DNA of 64,000 nucleotides from Hyphomicrobiales bacterium (GTDB lineage Bacteria; Pseudomonadota; Alphaproteobacteria; Rhizobiales; Rhizobiaceae). The position numbers and the translations under genes were made by a program. The stretch is taken from positions 1 through 64,000 of the forward strand of contig UBZP01000026.1 in the NCBI GenBank assembly GCA_900469965.1. Reading direction: 5' to 3'. Below, piece by piece: positions 49,854 through 58,146 of the stretch (its first letter is position 1; each line of letters begins with the position of its first letter). The notes under the pieces were generated by a model that did not search any database, was not told where the DNA came from, and saw nothing but the letters and a program-made list of their open reading frames with translations.

Positions 49854-49873
49854 TTGACATGCGCAGATCGCAT
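49854..49873 (+). promoter_or_regulatory. Possible promoter/operator of first DUF1127 gene
   Basis: TTGACA (49854-49859) is a good -35 box, though the -10 region is weak. It is followed by the inverted repeat ATGCG-CAGAT-CGCAT (49859-49873), which could be a regulator site. The gene begins 115 bases downstream. Confidence 0.4.
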
Positions 49874-49987
49874 GACTGCCATTCAGCATTATCTCTGTAT
49901 TGCAGGGCCGCCGCAGCCTATATTCCAGCCATCAGATGAACGCCGGCGCTGAATGGAAATGCCGGCCCCACACGAAGGGTAACGGAC

Positions 49988-50131
49988 ATGAACATCACTC
50001 GCTCGTTCAACACCTGGCGCAAGTATCGTCAGACCATCAACGAACTCGGCCGCATGAGCGACCGCGAACTGAACGACCTCGGCATCGGCCGCTCGGACAT
50101 CCGTCGCGTCGCCCGCGAAGCCGTCCGGTAA
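49988..50131 (+). CDS. DUF1127 family small protein 1
   Basis: A 47-residue basic protein (MNITRSFNTWRKYRQTINEL, then GRMSDRELNDLGIGRSDIRR). 'W..YR.T...L..MSDREL.DLGI.RSDI..V' is the DUF1127 pattern. Members in Agrobacterium and Rhodobacter are RNA-binding and influence RNA turnover and stress responses. It follows the sRNA loci and has its own terminator, so it is probably expressed as a single gene. Confidence 0.92.
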   Translation: MNITRSFNTWRKYRQTINELGRMSDRELNDLGIGRSDIRRVAREAVR

Positions 50132-50156
50132 AAAGCCGAACCCGTCAGGTCCGGCC

Positions 50157-50194
50157 AAACGCCTTCCGGAGAAATCCGGGGGGCGTTTCTTTTT
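50157..50194 (+). terminator. Terminator of DUF1127 gene 1
   Basis: AAACGCC...GGCGTTT forms the outer stem and TCCGGA...TCCGG the inner one, followed by CTTTTT. It is 25 bases after the stop. The rest of the gap to 50464 holds no gene but a TGCA-rich region (50343-50390) with ATTGCA and TGCACC repeats, probably the next promoter. Confidence 0.82.
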
Positions 50195-50464
50195 GTGCGC
50201 AGACGGCGCGGCACGCCGCGGCCGTGCCGGGTCCCCATGAACCGTCAGGCGCAGCCCGGCCGGTCGCAAACCGCCGGATGCGACCGGTCCGGAGCGGCTG
50301 GTTTTCGAGCATCGCGCGGCGTTGCACAGATTTTGCGCTCCTAATTGCACAATTGCATAGCAGCTGCATTTTCTTTGCACTGCACCATATTCAAGAGAAG
50401 GCGTATAAAGGCTCCAACGAACGAGGCCGACGCCGTCCCGTCAAACTCATCCAGGAGACCTGCC

Positions 50465-50608
50465 ATGAACCCGATCCGTCTTGCCAAGAACTGGCTCAGC
50501 TACCGCCGCACCCTCAACGAGCTCGGCAACCTGTCCACCCACACGCTGTCCGACATCGGCCTGACCCGTTACGACATCCGCGGCATCGCTGCCCGCTCCT
50601 TCCGCTAA
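50465..50608 (+). CDS. DUF1127 family small protein 2
   Basis: A 47-residue paralogue of the preceding gene (MNPIRLAKNWLSYRRTLNEL, then GNLSTHTLSDIGLTRYDIRG). Same length and pattern, with AGGAG 6 bases before the ATG. The two copies are diverged, sharing the R-T-(I/L)-N-E-L-G core. It is followed by its own terminator. Confidence 0.92.
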   Translation: MNPIRLAKNWLSYRRTLNELGNLSTHTLSDIGLTRYDIRGIAARSFR

Positions 50609-50665
50609 GCGAAGGACGCGCCGGAACCGGCGCGACTTCGGCGAACGACCGCGACAGACGCTTGG

Positions 50666-50690
50666 AACGGCACCATTCGGTGCCGTTTTC
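50666..50690 (+). terminator. Terminator of DUF1127 gene 2
   Basis: AACGGCACC and GGTGCCGTT form a stem with a short loop (ATTC) followed by TTCG. It ends 58 bases past the stop and just before trmFO. Confidence 0.75.
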
Positions 50691-50737
50691 GATTCCGGCG
50701 ATTGGAAGCCTCGGTCCTGCGTGATATGCAGCCGCCC

Positions 50738-52153
50738 ATGACGAACATGACCTCCCCTTCCCCCATCCATGTCATCGGCGGCGGACTGGCCGGCAGCGAG
50801 GCTGCCTGGCAGATCGCCGAAAGCGGCATTCCGGTCGTCCTGCACGAGATGCGCGGGGTGCGCGGCACCGACGCGCACAAGACCGACGGGCTCGCCGAGC
50901 TCGTCTGCTCCAATTCCTTCCGCTCGGACGACGCCACCAGCAATGCCGTCGGCGTGCTCCATGCCGAGATGCGGCTCGCCGGGTCGCTGATCATGCGCGC
51001 GGCCGATGCCAACCAGGTGCCGGCGGGCGGCGCGCTCGCGGTGGACCGGGACGGCTTCTCGGCCGCGGTGACCCGCGCGATCGAGGGCCATCCGCTGATC
51101 GAGGTCGTGCGCGAGGAGATCAAGGGGCTGCCGCCGGAGGACTGGGACCAGGCGATCATCGCGACCGGCCCGCTGACCGCGCCGGACCTGGCCGCAGCCA
51201 TCCAGGAACGGACCGGCGCCGATGCGCTCGCCTTCTTCGACGCCATCGCGCCGATCGTCCACACCCACTCGATCGACATGGACATCTGCTGGTACCAGTC
51301 GCGCTACGACAAGGTCGGGCCGGGCGGCACGGGCAAGGACTACATCAACTGCCCCATGGACGAAGCGCAGTACAACGCCTTCGTCGATGCGCTCATCGCC
51401 GCCGACACCACCGGCTTCAAGGAATGGGAGGGCACGCCCTACTTCGACGGCTGCCTGCCGATCGAGGTGATGGCGGAGCGCGGGCGCGAGACGCTGCGCC
51501 ACGGCCCGATGAAGCCGATGGGGCTGACCAATGCGCACAACCCGACCGTCAAGCCCTATGCGGTCGTGCAGCTGCGCCAGGACAACGCGCTCGGTTCGCT
51601 CTACAACATGGTCGGCTTCCAGACGAAGCTGAAATACGGCGCCCAGGGCGAAATATTCCGCATGATCCCGGGCCTGGAGAAGGCGGAGTTCGCCCGGCTC
51701 GGCGGCCTGCACCGCAACACCTACCTGCAGTCGCCCGCCCTGCTCGACCCCTCGCTGACGCTGAAGGGGCGGCCGGGCCTGCGGTTCGCCGGGCAGATCA
51801 CCGGCTGCGAAGGCTATGTCGAAAGCGCCAGCATCGGGCTTCTGGCCGGCCGCTTCGCCGCCGCCGAACGGCGCGGGCAGGCGCCGGCGCTGCCGCCTTC
51901 GACGACCGCCTTCGGCGCGCTGCTGAACCATATCACCGGCGGGCATATCCTGTCCGACGACGAGCCGGGCAAGCGCTCATTCCAGCCGATGAACATCAAT
52001 TTCGGCCTGTTTCCCGACCTCGAGCCGGGCGCCATCGTCAAGCCCGAGGGCGTCAAGCGCTTCCGCGGCAAGGACAAGGCGCTGGCAAAGAAGCAGGCGG
52101 TCGCCGCGCGGGCGCTGGACGACTGCCGCCGCTGGCTCGAATCGGCGCGCTGA
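50738..52153 (+). CDS. trmFO: tRNA U54 C5-methyltransferase TrmFO (folate/FAD)
   Basis: A 471-residue flavoprotein that makes ribothymidine at tRNA position 54 using methylene-tetrahydrofolate. N-terminal FAD site: [20 protein letters not shown]. Signature parts: [80 protein letters not shown] and [10 protein letters not shown]. Start MTNMTSPSP at 50738 is plausible; 50747 is an alternative. Confidence 0.95.
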   Translation: MTNMTSPSPIHVIGGGLAGSEAAWQIAESGIPVVLHEMRGVRGTDAHKTDGLAELVCSNSFRSDDATSNAVGVLHAEMRLAGSLIMRAADANQVPAGGALAVDRDGFSAAVTRAIEGHPLIEVVREEIKGLPPEDWDQAIIATGPLTAPDLAAAIQERTGADALAFFDAIAPIVHTHSIDMDICWYQSRYDKVGPGGTGKDYINCPMDEAQYNAFVDALIAADTTGFKEWEGTPYFDGCLPIEVMAERGRETLRHGPMKPMGLTNAHNPTVKPYAVVQLRQDNALGSLYNMVGFQTKLKYGAQGEIFRMIPGLEKAEFARLGGLHRNTYLQSPALLDPSLTLKGRPGLRFAGQITGCEGYVESASIGLLAGRFAAAERRGQAPALPPSTTAFGALLNHITGGHILSDDEPGKRSFQPMNINFGLFPDLEPGAIVKPEGVKRFRGKDKALAKKQAVAARALDDCRRWLESAR

Positions 52154-52156
52154 GGC

Positions 52157-52609
52157 TCAGCTGTCGCGCTGAAGCGTGCGGGGGGCTTCCTCGATGCCGG
52201 CGGCCGGCAGCAGGCTGCCCAGCAGCCAGAGCGAGACCTCGGCCGCCTCGCGGCTGGTCGCGAACTCGAAGCTGCCGTTCTCGTGCGGATTGTCGTGGAA
52301 CTCGATGGCCAGTCCGCGACCGCTCGGGCTGTTGTGCACGAGCACGCCGCCCGGCTCGATCAGAATGCAGGTGAAGCGCGATCCGCGCGCCCGCATGCAG
52401 CCGACCTTGCCGTCGTGCAACCGCAGGAACACGTCGCCGCCGATCGTGCTTACGACCTCGCGGATCGCCTCCTGCGGGAAGACGCGGCCGAACTCGACGA
52501 TGGCAAGACCGGTGTGGTCGGCCCCGCTCTTGCGGTCGCTGCGCCGCTGCGCCCGCAAATAGACGTAGGCGGCCAGGGCAAGGCAGGCGATCACGACAGT
52601 CCAGATCAT
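52157..52609 (-). CDS. Membrane-anchored hypothetical protein
   Basis: A 150-residue protein with an N-terminal membrane segment (IWTVVIACLALAAYVYLRAQ) and a soluble domain with FGRVFPQEAIREVVSTIGGD, VFLRLHDGKVGCMRARG and the ELATSREAAEVSLWLL-type end (here FATSREAAEVSLWLLG). It has a typical place beside trmFO and the phytoene-synthase-like gene. Function unknown. Confidence 0.75.
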   Translation of the reverse strand: MIWTVVIACLALAAYVYLRAQRRSDRKSGADHTGLAIVEFGRVFPQEAIREVVSTIGGDVFLRLHDGKVGCMRARGSRFTCILIEPGGVLVHNSPSGRGLAIEFHDNPHENGSFEFATSREAAEVSLWLLGSLLPAAGIEEAPRTLQRDS

Positions 52610-52737
52610 TGCAGGGTCCTCCCGCGGGATTGAGTGCGCCCTGTCTAGTACGCGTAGCTTGCGCCAGTTTTACGCGATCTTCGAGGACGCCGCCGAAAGA
52701 CCGGCGGCAGCCTGGCGCAACCGGCGTCCAACAGACG

Positions 52738-53655
52738 TCAGAACCGGCCGGTTCGCAGCGTCTTCCACATCCACCATTGCCGCCGCCACTGCGCCGGCAG
52801 GAGCGAGCGTTCCAGCGCATCGGCGCCGGCTCGTTCCGCGCGGTCGAAGACGTGGCGCGCCAGCGCGACCGGCAGGAAGGCGGCCCGGTTCGAAGGCGCG
52901 ATCCCGCCGGCGGCCTCCGCCTTCCTCAGGTGCTCGCGGCCGAGCCCGGCGAAAGCCTCGACGGCGCGTGCGGTGCGGTCACGGTCCCGGCCCGCCATCA
53001 GCGTCGCCGCATCGAGCCCGGTGGCGGCCAGAAGGTCGCCGGGGATATAGACCTGCCCGCGCCGCCGGTGGATCGGCAGGAGCAGCAGCATGCCGGCGAT
53101 CGCCTGCGCCACCCCGGCATGGCCGGCGGCGGTTGCCGATTGCGCGGCGGCCTGCGGATCGAGCACGAGGCTCGCAAGCTGGATCAGCGCCGACGCCGTC
53201 TCGCCGGCATAGCCCTCGAGCGCCGCCCGGTCCGGCATCGGGTCGTCGTAGAGGTCGAATATCCGCGCCTCGATCATATCCGTCAGCACCGCGACGGGCA
53301 GCCTGTATTCGCCGACGCAGGCCAGCAGGCCGGCTGCGAGCGGATTGGCGCTCGCCTCGCCCGCAGCCGCACTGCCCTCGAGGGTGTCGCGCCACCATTG
53401 CAGCCGGATCTCGCCGGGGAGCGGTTCGCGCACCACGTCGCGCACGCGGGCGATCTCGGCGTTGAAGGCATAGAGGGCGGCAAGCGCGCCGCGCTTTTCG
53501 ACCGGCGCCAGCAGGCAGGCGAGATAGCGGTCGCGATCGGTCTCGCGCAGCGCCTCCAGGCAGCGGGCGTAGGCGTCGGCAGCGGCGGTCGCCGCGGGGG
53601 CGCGCGCTCCTGCCATGGCTTCTTTCGGGGGCATCGGAACTTCCGGACTGGGCAT
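52738..53655 (-). CDS. Squalene/phytoene synthase superfamily protein
   Basis: A 305-residue protein. Superfamily pattern: DRYLACLLAPVEKRGALAAL (DRYL..LF.P...R..L.ALYAFN), EIRLQWWRDTLEG, and IEARIFDLYDDPMPDRAALE. It has GEIRLQWWRD but only parts of the Asp-rich motifs, so it may be closer to the NDUFAF6-like complex I assembly branch than to a true phytoene synthase. No carotenoid genes are adjacent. Confidence 0.85.
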   Translation of the reverse strand: MPSPEVPMPPKEAMAGARAPAATAAADAYARCLEALRETDRDRYLACLLAPVEKRGALAALYAFNAEIARVRDVVREPLPGEIRLQWWRDTLEGSAAAGEASANPLAAGLLACVGEYRLPVAVLTDMIEARIFDLYDDPMPDRAALEGYAGETASALIQLASLVLDPQAAAQSATAAGHAGVAQAIAGMLLLLPIHRRRGQVYIPGDLLAATGLDAATLMAGRDRDRTARAVEAFAGLGREHLRKAEAAGGIAPSNRAAFLPVALARHVFDRAERAGADALERSLLPAQWRRQWWMWKTLRTGRF

Positions 53656-53672
53656 GGGCTGGAGCCGGCGGA

Positions 53673-54065
53673 TCAGACCGCGACCAGAGCCGCGGCGACG
53701 GCACGCGATTCGGCCAGCATGACGTTGAAGGTGCGCACGGCGGCACCGGTGGACATCGGATCGGAGCGGATATGGCGCTCGCGCAGGGCGGCGCGCACCT
53801 CCGCCGAGAGCGGCCGGATCTCGGCGCCGGTGCCGACCAAAAGCACCTCGATCTGCTCGGCCTCCGCCAGCACGCGGGCGAGATCGGCCACCGACAGTTC
53901 GCCCGCATCGGCCTTGTCCCAGCCGTAGATGCCGGACGGCAGGCAGAGGACGGAGCCGCGGTGCGACATGTCGGCGAAGCGGAAGCCGCCATTGCCGTAG
54001 GCGTCGATCGGCGCCCTGCCGGGGAAATGCGCCTGCCTTATCTCTATGCCTTTGGCCATCTTCAT
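53673..54065 (-). CDS. Mth938-domain protein (NDUFAF3-like)
   Basis: A 130-residue protein of the Mth938/DUF498 type: YGNGGFRFADMSHRGSVLCL, PSGIYGWD, EVLLVGTGAEIRPLSAEVRA and MSTGAAVRTFNVMLAESRAV. The eukaryotic homologue NDUFAF3 works with NDUFAF4/6 on complex I; here the gene sits beside a possible NDUFAF6 relative. ATGA overlap with secDF. Confidence 0.88.
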   Translation of the reverse strand: MKMAKGIEIRQAHFPGRAPIDAYGNGGFRFADMSHRGSVLCLPSGIYGWDKADAGELSVADLARVLAEAEQIEVLLVGTGAEIRPLSAEVRAALRERHIRSDPMSTGAAVRTFNVMLAESRAVAAALVAV

Positions 54066-56569
54066 GCCTTCGCGGACGGATTGCCGGGGCCCCGCAGACG
54101 ATAGCGATCGGGCCTCAGCCGGAACAGGATGAGGACCGGGCCGGCAATATAGATAGAAGAGAACGTGCCGACGGCAATGCCGAACAGCATGGTTACGGCA
54201 AAGGCGCGGAGGCTTTCGCCGCCGAAGATCGTCAGCGCCAGCAGCGCGATCAGCGTGGTCGCCGCCGTCAGCACCGTGCGCGACAGCGCCTGACTGATCG
54301 AGGCGTCGATCAGGAGCGGCAGCGGCATCTGCCGGAACTGCCTGAGGTTCTCGCGGATCCGGTCGTAGACGACGATCGTGTCGTTCAGCGAGTAGCCGAC
54401 GATCGTCAGCAGCGCGGCGATGCTGCCGATGTTGAACTCCATGCGGGTGACCGCGAAGAGGCCGATCGTCAGGAGAAGGTCGTGGGCGGTGGCGATCACC
54501 GCACCGATCGCGAACTGCCACTCGAAGCGGATCCAGATGTAGCCGATCAGTGCGGCGAGCGCGATCGCCATGCCGAGCGTCGCAGCCGAGATCAGGTCGC
54601 CCGAGACCGAGGGGCCGACGACCTCGACGCGGCGGATGTCGAAATCCGATTCCAGTTCGCCGCGCGCGACGAGCGCCGAGGTCTGTTCGGCATTCTCGCC
54701 GCCGCCCTGCGGCGGAATGCGGACCGTGGCCATGGCGGGATTGCGCCCGGGCTGGACGGTGACGTCGCCGAGGTTCGCCTCCTCCAGGCGGGCAGCGATC
54801 GCTGCGGGCTCGGCGATCCCCTCCCGGGCCTCGACCTGCAGCAGCGCGCCGCCGGTGAAATCGATGCCGAGGTTCAGGCCGTTCAGCGCGACCAGCAGCG
54901 CCACCGCCAGCGAGACCACCGCCGTCCCGGCGAAGGTATAGTTGCGGATTGCCATGAAAGGCAGGTGCAGGCTGGCGAACAGCCCGGTGCGGACGCTGCG
55001 CGGCAGGTGGGTGATGCCGCGCCAGCGCACCCAGCGCCAGGCGAGCCAGCGGGTCAGCGTGAAGGCCACGAAAAGGGTGGTGACGATGCCGATCCCGACG
55101 GTGACGGCGAAGCCGCGCATCGGCATCGAGCCGAGGAAATAGAGGACGAGGACGGCGATCATCGTGGTGACGCCGGCGTCGGTGACCGTGGAGAAGGCGC
55201 GGCTGAAGCCCGCCGCCAGCGCCTCGGGCAGAGGCCTGCCGCCGGCGGCCTCCTCGCGCATGCGCTCGTAGATCAGCACGTTCGAATCGACCGCCATGCC
55301 GATGATCAGCACCATGCCGGCAATGCCCGGAAGGGTCAGCGCGGTACCGGTCAGCACCAGGACGGCGACGATCAGCATCAGGTTGAACAGAAGGGCGATG
55401 ATCGCGATCGCGCCGAAGGCGCCGTACCAGAAGATCATGAAGAGGGCGACGGCGATACCGGCCGCCACGACGGCTGCGAGCGCCGCGCGGGCCGATTCGG
55501 CGCCGAGCGCCGGCTCGATCGAGCGTTCCTCGACCACGGTGAGCGCGGCCGGCAGGGCGCCGCTGCGCAGCACGACCGCGAGGTTTTCGGCGCCGGCCGC
55601 ATCGAAATCGCCGGAGATCTCGCCGCGGCCATCGACCAGCGGCCCGGCGACGATGAAGGCGGCGAGCACCTGGTCGTCGAGCAAGAGCGCCAGCGTGCGG
55701 CCGACATTGGCGGCGGTCGCTTCGGCCAGACGCCGGGTGGCGTCCGGTCCGAGCTGGTAGACGACCGTTGCCGCCTGGCCGTCGCCGCTGGCAATGACCT
55801 CGGCGGACACGACGTCGCGCGACGTGAAGATGCTGGCGCGGCGGACCAGGTAGCCGACCGGCGGCTCGCCCAGCGTATAGACGATCTGCGTGCCCGGCGG
55901 CGGGCCCTGCTCCAGCGCCTGCTGGAGGGAGACGCCGGTTTCGACGAGACTGGCCGAGAACCGGCCCCGCTGGTCGAGAACGTCCTTGAGCCGCTGGGGA
56001 TCGTCGTATCCCGGCACCTGCAGCGCGATGCGGTCGGGACCGGCGCGGGTGACGATCGCATTGGCGCCGCCGGCGCCGATGACGCGCTGGCGGACGACGT
56101 CCACCGCCGACACGACGGCCTCGGCGGCGGCGGCGTTGACCGATTCACCCAAGACCTCGAGCCGGATGATCCCGCCCGCTTCGGTCGCGCCCAGCCGGGT
56201 GCCGGCGACGGCGGCGAACTCGGCACGGGCGGCCTCGATCCGCGCCGCATCGGTGACGCGCACGACGACGTTGCGTCCGGTTCCCGACAGGCCGGTATAG
56301 GGGATCTGGGCATTTCTCAGCGTCTGCCCGACCTCGTTGACGACGGCCAGCAGCCGGTCGTTCTCCACGTCGGCGCGCTCGATCTTGAGCACGAGCCCGG
56401 CGCCGCCGCTGAGATCCAGGCCGGAGGCCAGCCGCAGAGAGGAGAGCCAGCCCGGCATGGCCGAGCGCTGCTGATCCGTAAGCAGCGTGGGCAGAAGAAC
56501 AAGAAGGCCCGCCACGACGGCGAGCCAGGCAAGCAGAGTTTTCCAGCGGGCGGGTTGCAGCATATCCAT
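54062..56569 (-). CDS. secDF: SecDF fusion, protein-export membrane proteins
   Basis: An 835-residue fusion of SecD and SecF. SecD part: LRLASGLDLSGGAGLVLKIE (DLxGG), the periplasmic P1 region, and MVLIIGMAVDSNVLIYERMR. SecF part: LNLGIDFTGGALLQVEAREG, YSLNDTIVVYDRIRENLRQF, ISQALSRTVLTAATTLIALL. Two sets of six membrane segments are visible. It uses the proton gradient to help SecYEG release exported chains. It is 84 bases after yajC. Confidence 0.95.
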   Translation of the reverse strand: MDMLQPARWKTLLAWLAVVAGLLVLLPTLLTDQQRSAMPGWLSSLRLASGLDLSGGAGLVLKIERADVENDRLLAVVNEVGQTLRNAQIPYTGLSGTGRNVVVRVTDAARIEAARAEFAAVAGTRLGATEAGGIIRLEVLGESVNAAAAEAVVSAVDVVRQRVIGAGGANAIVTRAGPDRIALQVPGYDDPQRLKDVLDQRGRFSASLVETGVSLQQALEQGPPPGTQIVYTLGEPPVGYLVRRASIFTSRDVVSAEVIASGDGQAATVVYQLGPDATRRLAEATAANVGRTLALLLDDQVLAAFIVAGPLVDGRGEISGDFDAAGAENLAVVLRSGALPAALTVVEERSIEPALGAESARAALAAVVAAGIAVALFMIFWYGAFGAIAIIALLFNLMLIVAVLVLTGTALTLPGIAGMVLIIGMAVDSNVLIYERMREEAAGGRPLPEALAAGFSRAFSTVTDAGVTTMIAVLVLYFLGSMPMRGFAVTVGIGIVTTLFVAFTLTRWLAWRWVRWRGITHLPRSVRTGLFASLHLPFMAIRNYTFAGTAVVSLAVALLVALNGLNLGIDFTGGALLQVEAREGIAEPAAIAARLEEANLGDVTVQPGRNPAMATVRIPPQGGGENAEQTSALVARGELESDFDIRRVEVVGPSVSGDLISAATLGMAIALAALIGYIWIRFEWQFAIGAVIATAHDLLLTIGLFAVTRMEFNIGSIAALLTIVGYSLNDTIVVYDRIRENLRQFRQMPLPLLIDASISQALSRTVLTAATTLIALLALTIFGGESLRAFAVTMLFGIAVGTFSSIYIAGPVLILFRLRPDRYRLRGPGNPSAKA

Positions 56570-56653
56570 CTCGAAATGCCCGGCGCGCTGCCGGCAGATA
56601 AGCCTGGGGCCGTCCGGCGGGCCACATCGGCGCCGCCGGACGGCAGGACCATA

Positions 56654-56989
56654 CTATTCCTTGACCGGCTCGCCCTTGACGCGGACCTCGGAGATGCCGC
56701 TGCGCACGACGCGGACCTTGATGCCCTCGGCGATCTCGACCTCGAGCTCCTTGTCGTCGATTACCTTCGTCACCTTGCCGACGACGCCGCCGCCGGTCAC
56801 GACCTGGTCGCCGCGTCGGATGTTCTTCAGGAGCTCCTCGCGGCGCTTCATGGCGGCGCGCTGGGGACGGATGATGAGGAAATACATCACCACGAAGATC
56901 AGCAGGAACGGCAGAACCGACATCAGAAGATCCGTACCGCCCGGGGAAGCAGCCGGCGCCGTCTGGGCGAAAGCCTCGGTAATCAACAT
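56654..56989 (-). CDS. yajC: Preprotein translocase subunit YajC
   Basis: A 111-residue protein with one N-terminal membrane segment (LLMSVLPFLLIFVVMYFLII) followed by RPQRAAMKRREELLKNIRRG and DQVVTGGGVVGKVTKVID, the family pattern 'RPQ.k..k...e....l..GD.VvT.gGi.G.v'. Located before secDF as usual. It joins the SecDF complex. Confidence 0.95.
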   Translation of the reverse strand: MLITEAFAQTAPAASPGGTDLLMSVLPFLLIFVVMYFLIIRPQRAAMKRREELLKNIRRGDQVVTGGGVVGKVTKVIDDKELEVEIAEGIKVRVVRSGISEVRVKGEPVKE

Positions 56990-57180
56990 TCAAAACTCCT
57001 CGAAACTGGACGCCGGGGGATGCATTTCCACCCGCAGCAGTGCGCGCGACTATAGGCAAGACCGGCCTGAATGCAACAATTGCGCCCAGATCCTGCCGGA
57101 AATTCAGGGTTTTCTCTCTTTTCCGCCGCATCCGTCCATGCTACCGCCCGCAAGACTGGTCAACGGGATGGAGCAGGCAC

Positions 57181-58050
57181 GTGCAGGACGAGCAGATTCG
57201 GTCGCTACTGAAGGAAATCACCGGCCTTCGCGCCGCCCTCGAACGGCTCGCAGGCCCCGCCCCCGCCGAGAACGACTGGAACGCCGCCGACTGCTTCGTC
57301 TGGGCGCCCCAGCGGCACTATCTGCAGCCGGTGGCCCGGCCGAACCGCGTCGACATCGGCCTGATCGTCGGCGTGGACCACGTCCGCGACATCCTGCTGG
57401 ACAACACGCTCCGCTTCGCCAAGGGCCTGCCGGCCAACAACGTGCTGCTCTGGGGCGCGCGCGGCATGGGCAAATCCTCGCTCGTCAAGGCCGTCCACGC
57501 CAGTGCGGCGGCGACCACCCAGACGGCGTTGAAGCTCGTCGAGGTGCACCGCGAGGACATTTCCACGCTGCCGACGCTGATGGAGATCCTCAAGGATGCG
57601 CCCGCCTGCGTCATCGTCTTCTGCGACGACCTCTCCTTCGATCACGACGACACCTCCTACAAATCGCTGAAGGCGGCGCTCGACGGGGGCGTCGAGGGAC
57701 GGCCGGACAACGTCATCCTCTACGCCACGTCGAACCGCCGCCACCTGCTGCCGCGCGACATGATGGAGAACGAGCAGTCGACCGCGATCAACCCCTCCGA
57801 GGCGGTCGAGGAAAAGGTCTCGCTCTCCGACCGGTTCGGCCTGTGGCTCGGCTTCTACAAGTGCAGCCAGGTCGACTATCTGGCGATGATCGACAGTTAT
57901 GCGGAGCATTTCGGCCTCGAAGGGGACCGCGACGCGATCCATGCCGAGGCGCTCGAATGGGCGACCACGCGCGGATCCCGCTCCGGCCGCGTCGCCTGGC
58001 AGTTCATCCAGGACCTCGCCGGCCGCATGGGCAAGACGCTCGCCCGGTAG
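57181..58050 (+). CDS. DUF815 AAA+ ATPase
   Basis: A 289-residue ATPase. Walker A GARGMGKSSLVKAVHA, Walker B VIVFCDDLSFDHDD, sensor-like NVILYATSNRRHLLPRDM, and the second conserved block SLSDRFGLWLGFYKCSQVDY. The start is GTG 57181 (VQDEQIRSLLKEITGL) with GGAG upstream. It is divergent from yajC, a common arrangement in Rhizobiales. The function is not established. Confidence 0.88.
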   Translation: MQDEQIRSLLKEITGLRAALERLAGPAPAENDWNAADCFVWAPQRHYLQPVARPNRVDIGLIVGVDHVRDILLDNTLRFAKGLPANNVLLWGARGMGKSSLVKAVHASAAATTQTALKLVEVHREDISTLPTLMEILKDAPACVIVFCDDLSFDHDDTSYKSLKAALDGGVEGRPDNVILYATSNRRHLLPRDMMENEQSTAINPSEAVEEKVSLSDRFGLWLGFYKCSQVDYLAMIDSYAEHFGLEGDRDAIHAEALEWATTRGSRSGRVAWQFIQDLAGRMGKTLAR

Positions 58051-58146
58051 GCGGCGAAGCCCTTTCTCGGTTCATCGCCCTGATGCAGAAAGCGGCCCCG
58101 TTGCCGGCGCGGCTTTTCGTTCTGCGATCTTGGGTCCCCCGTCGGA

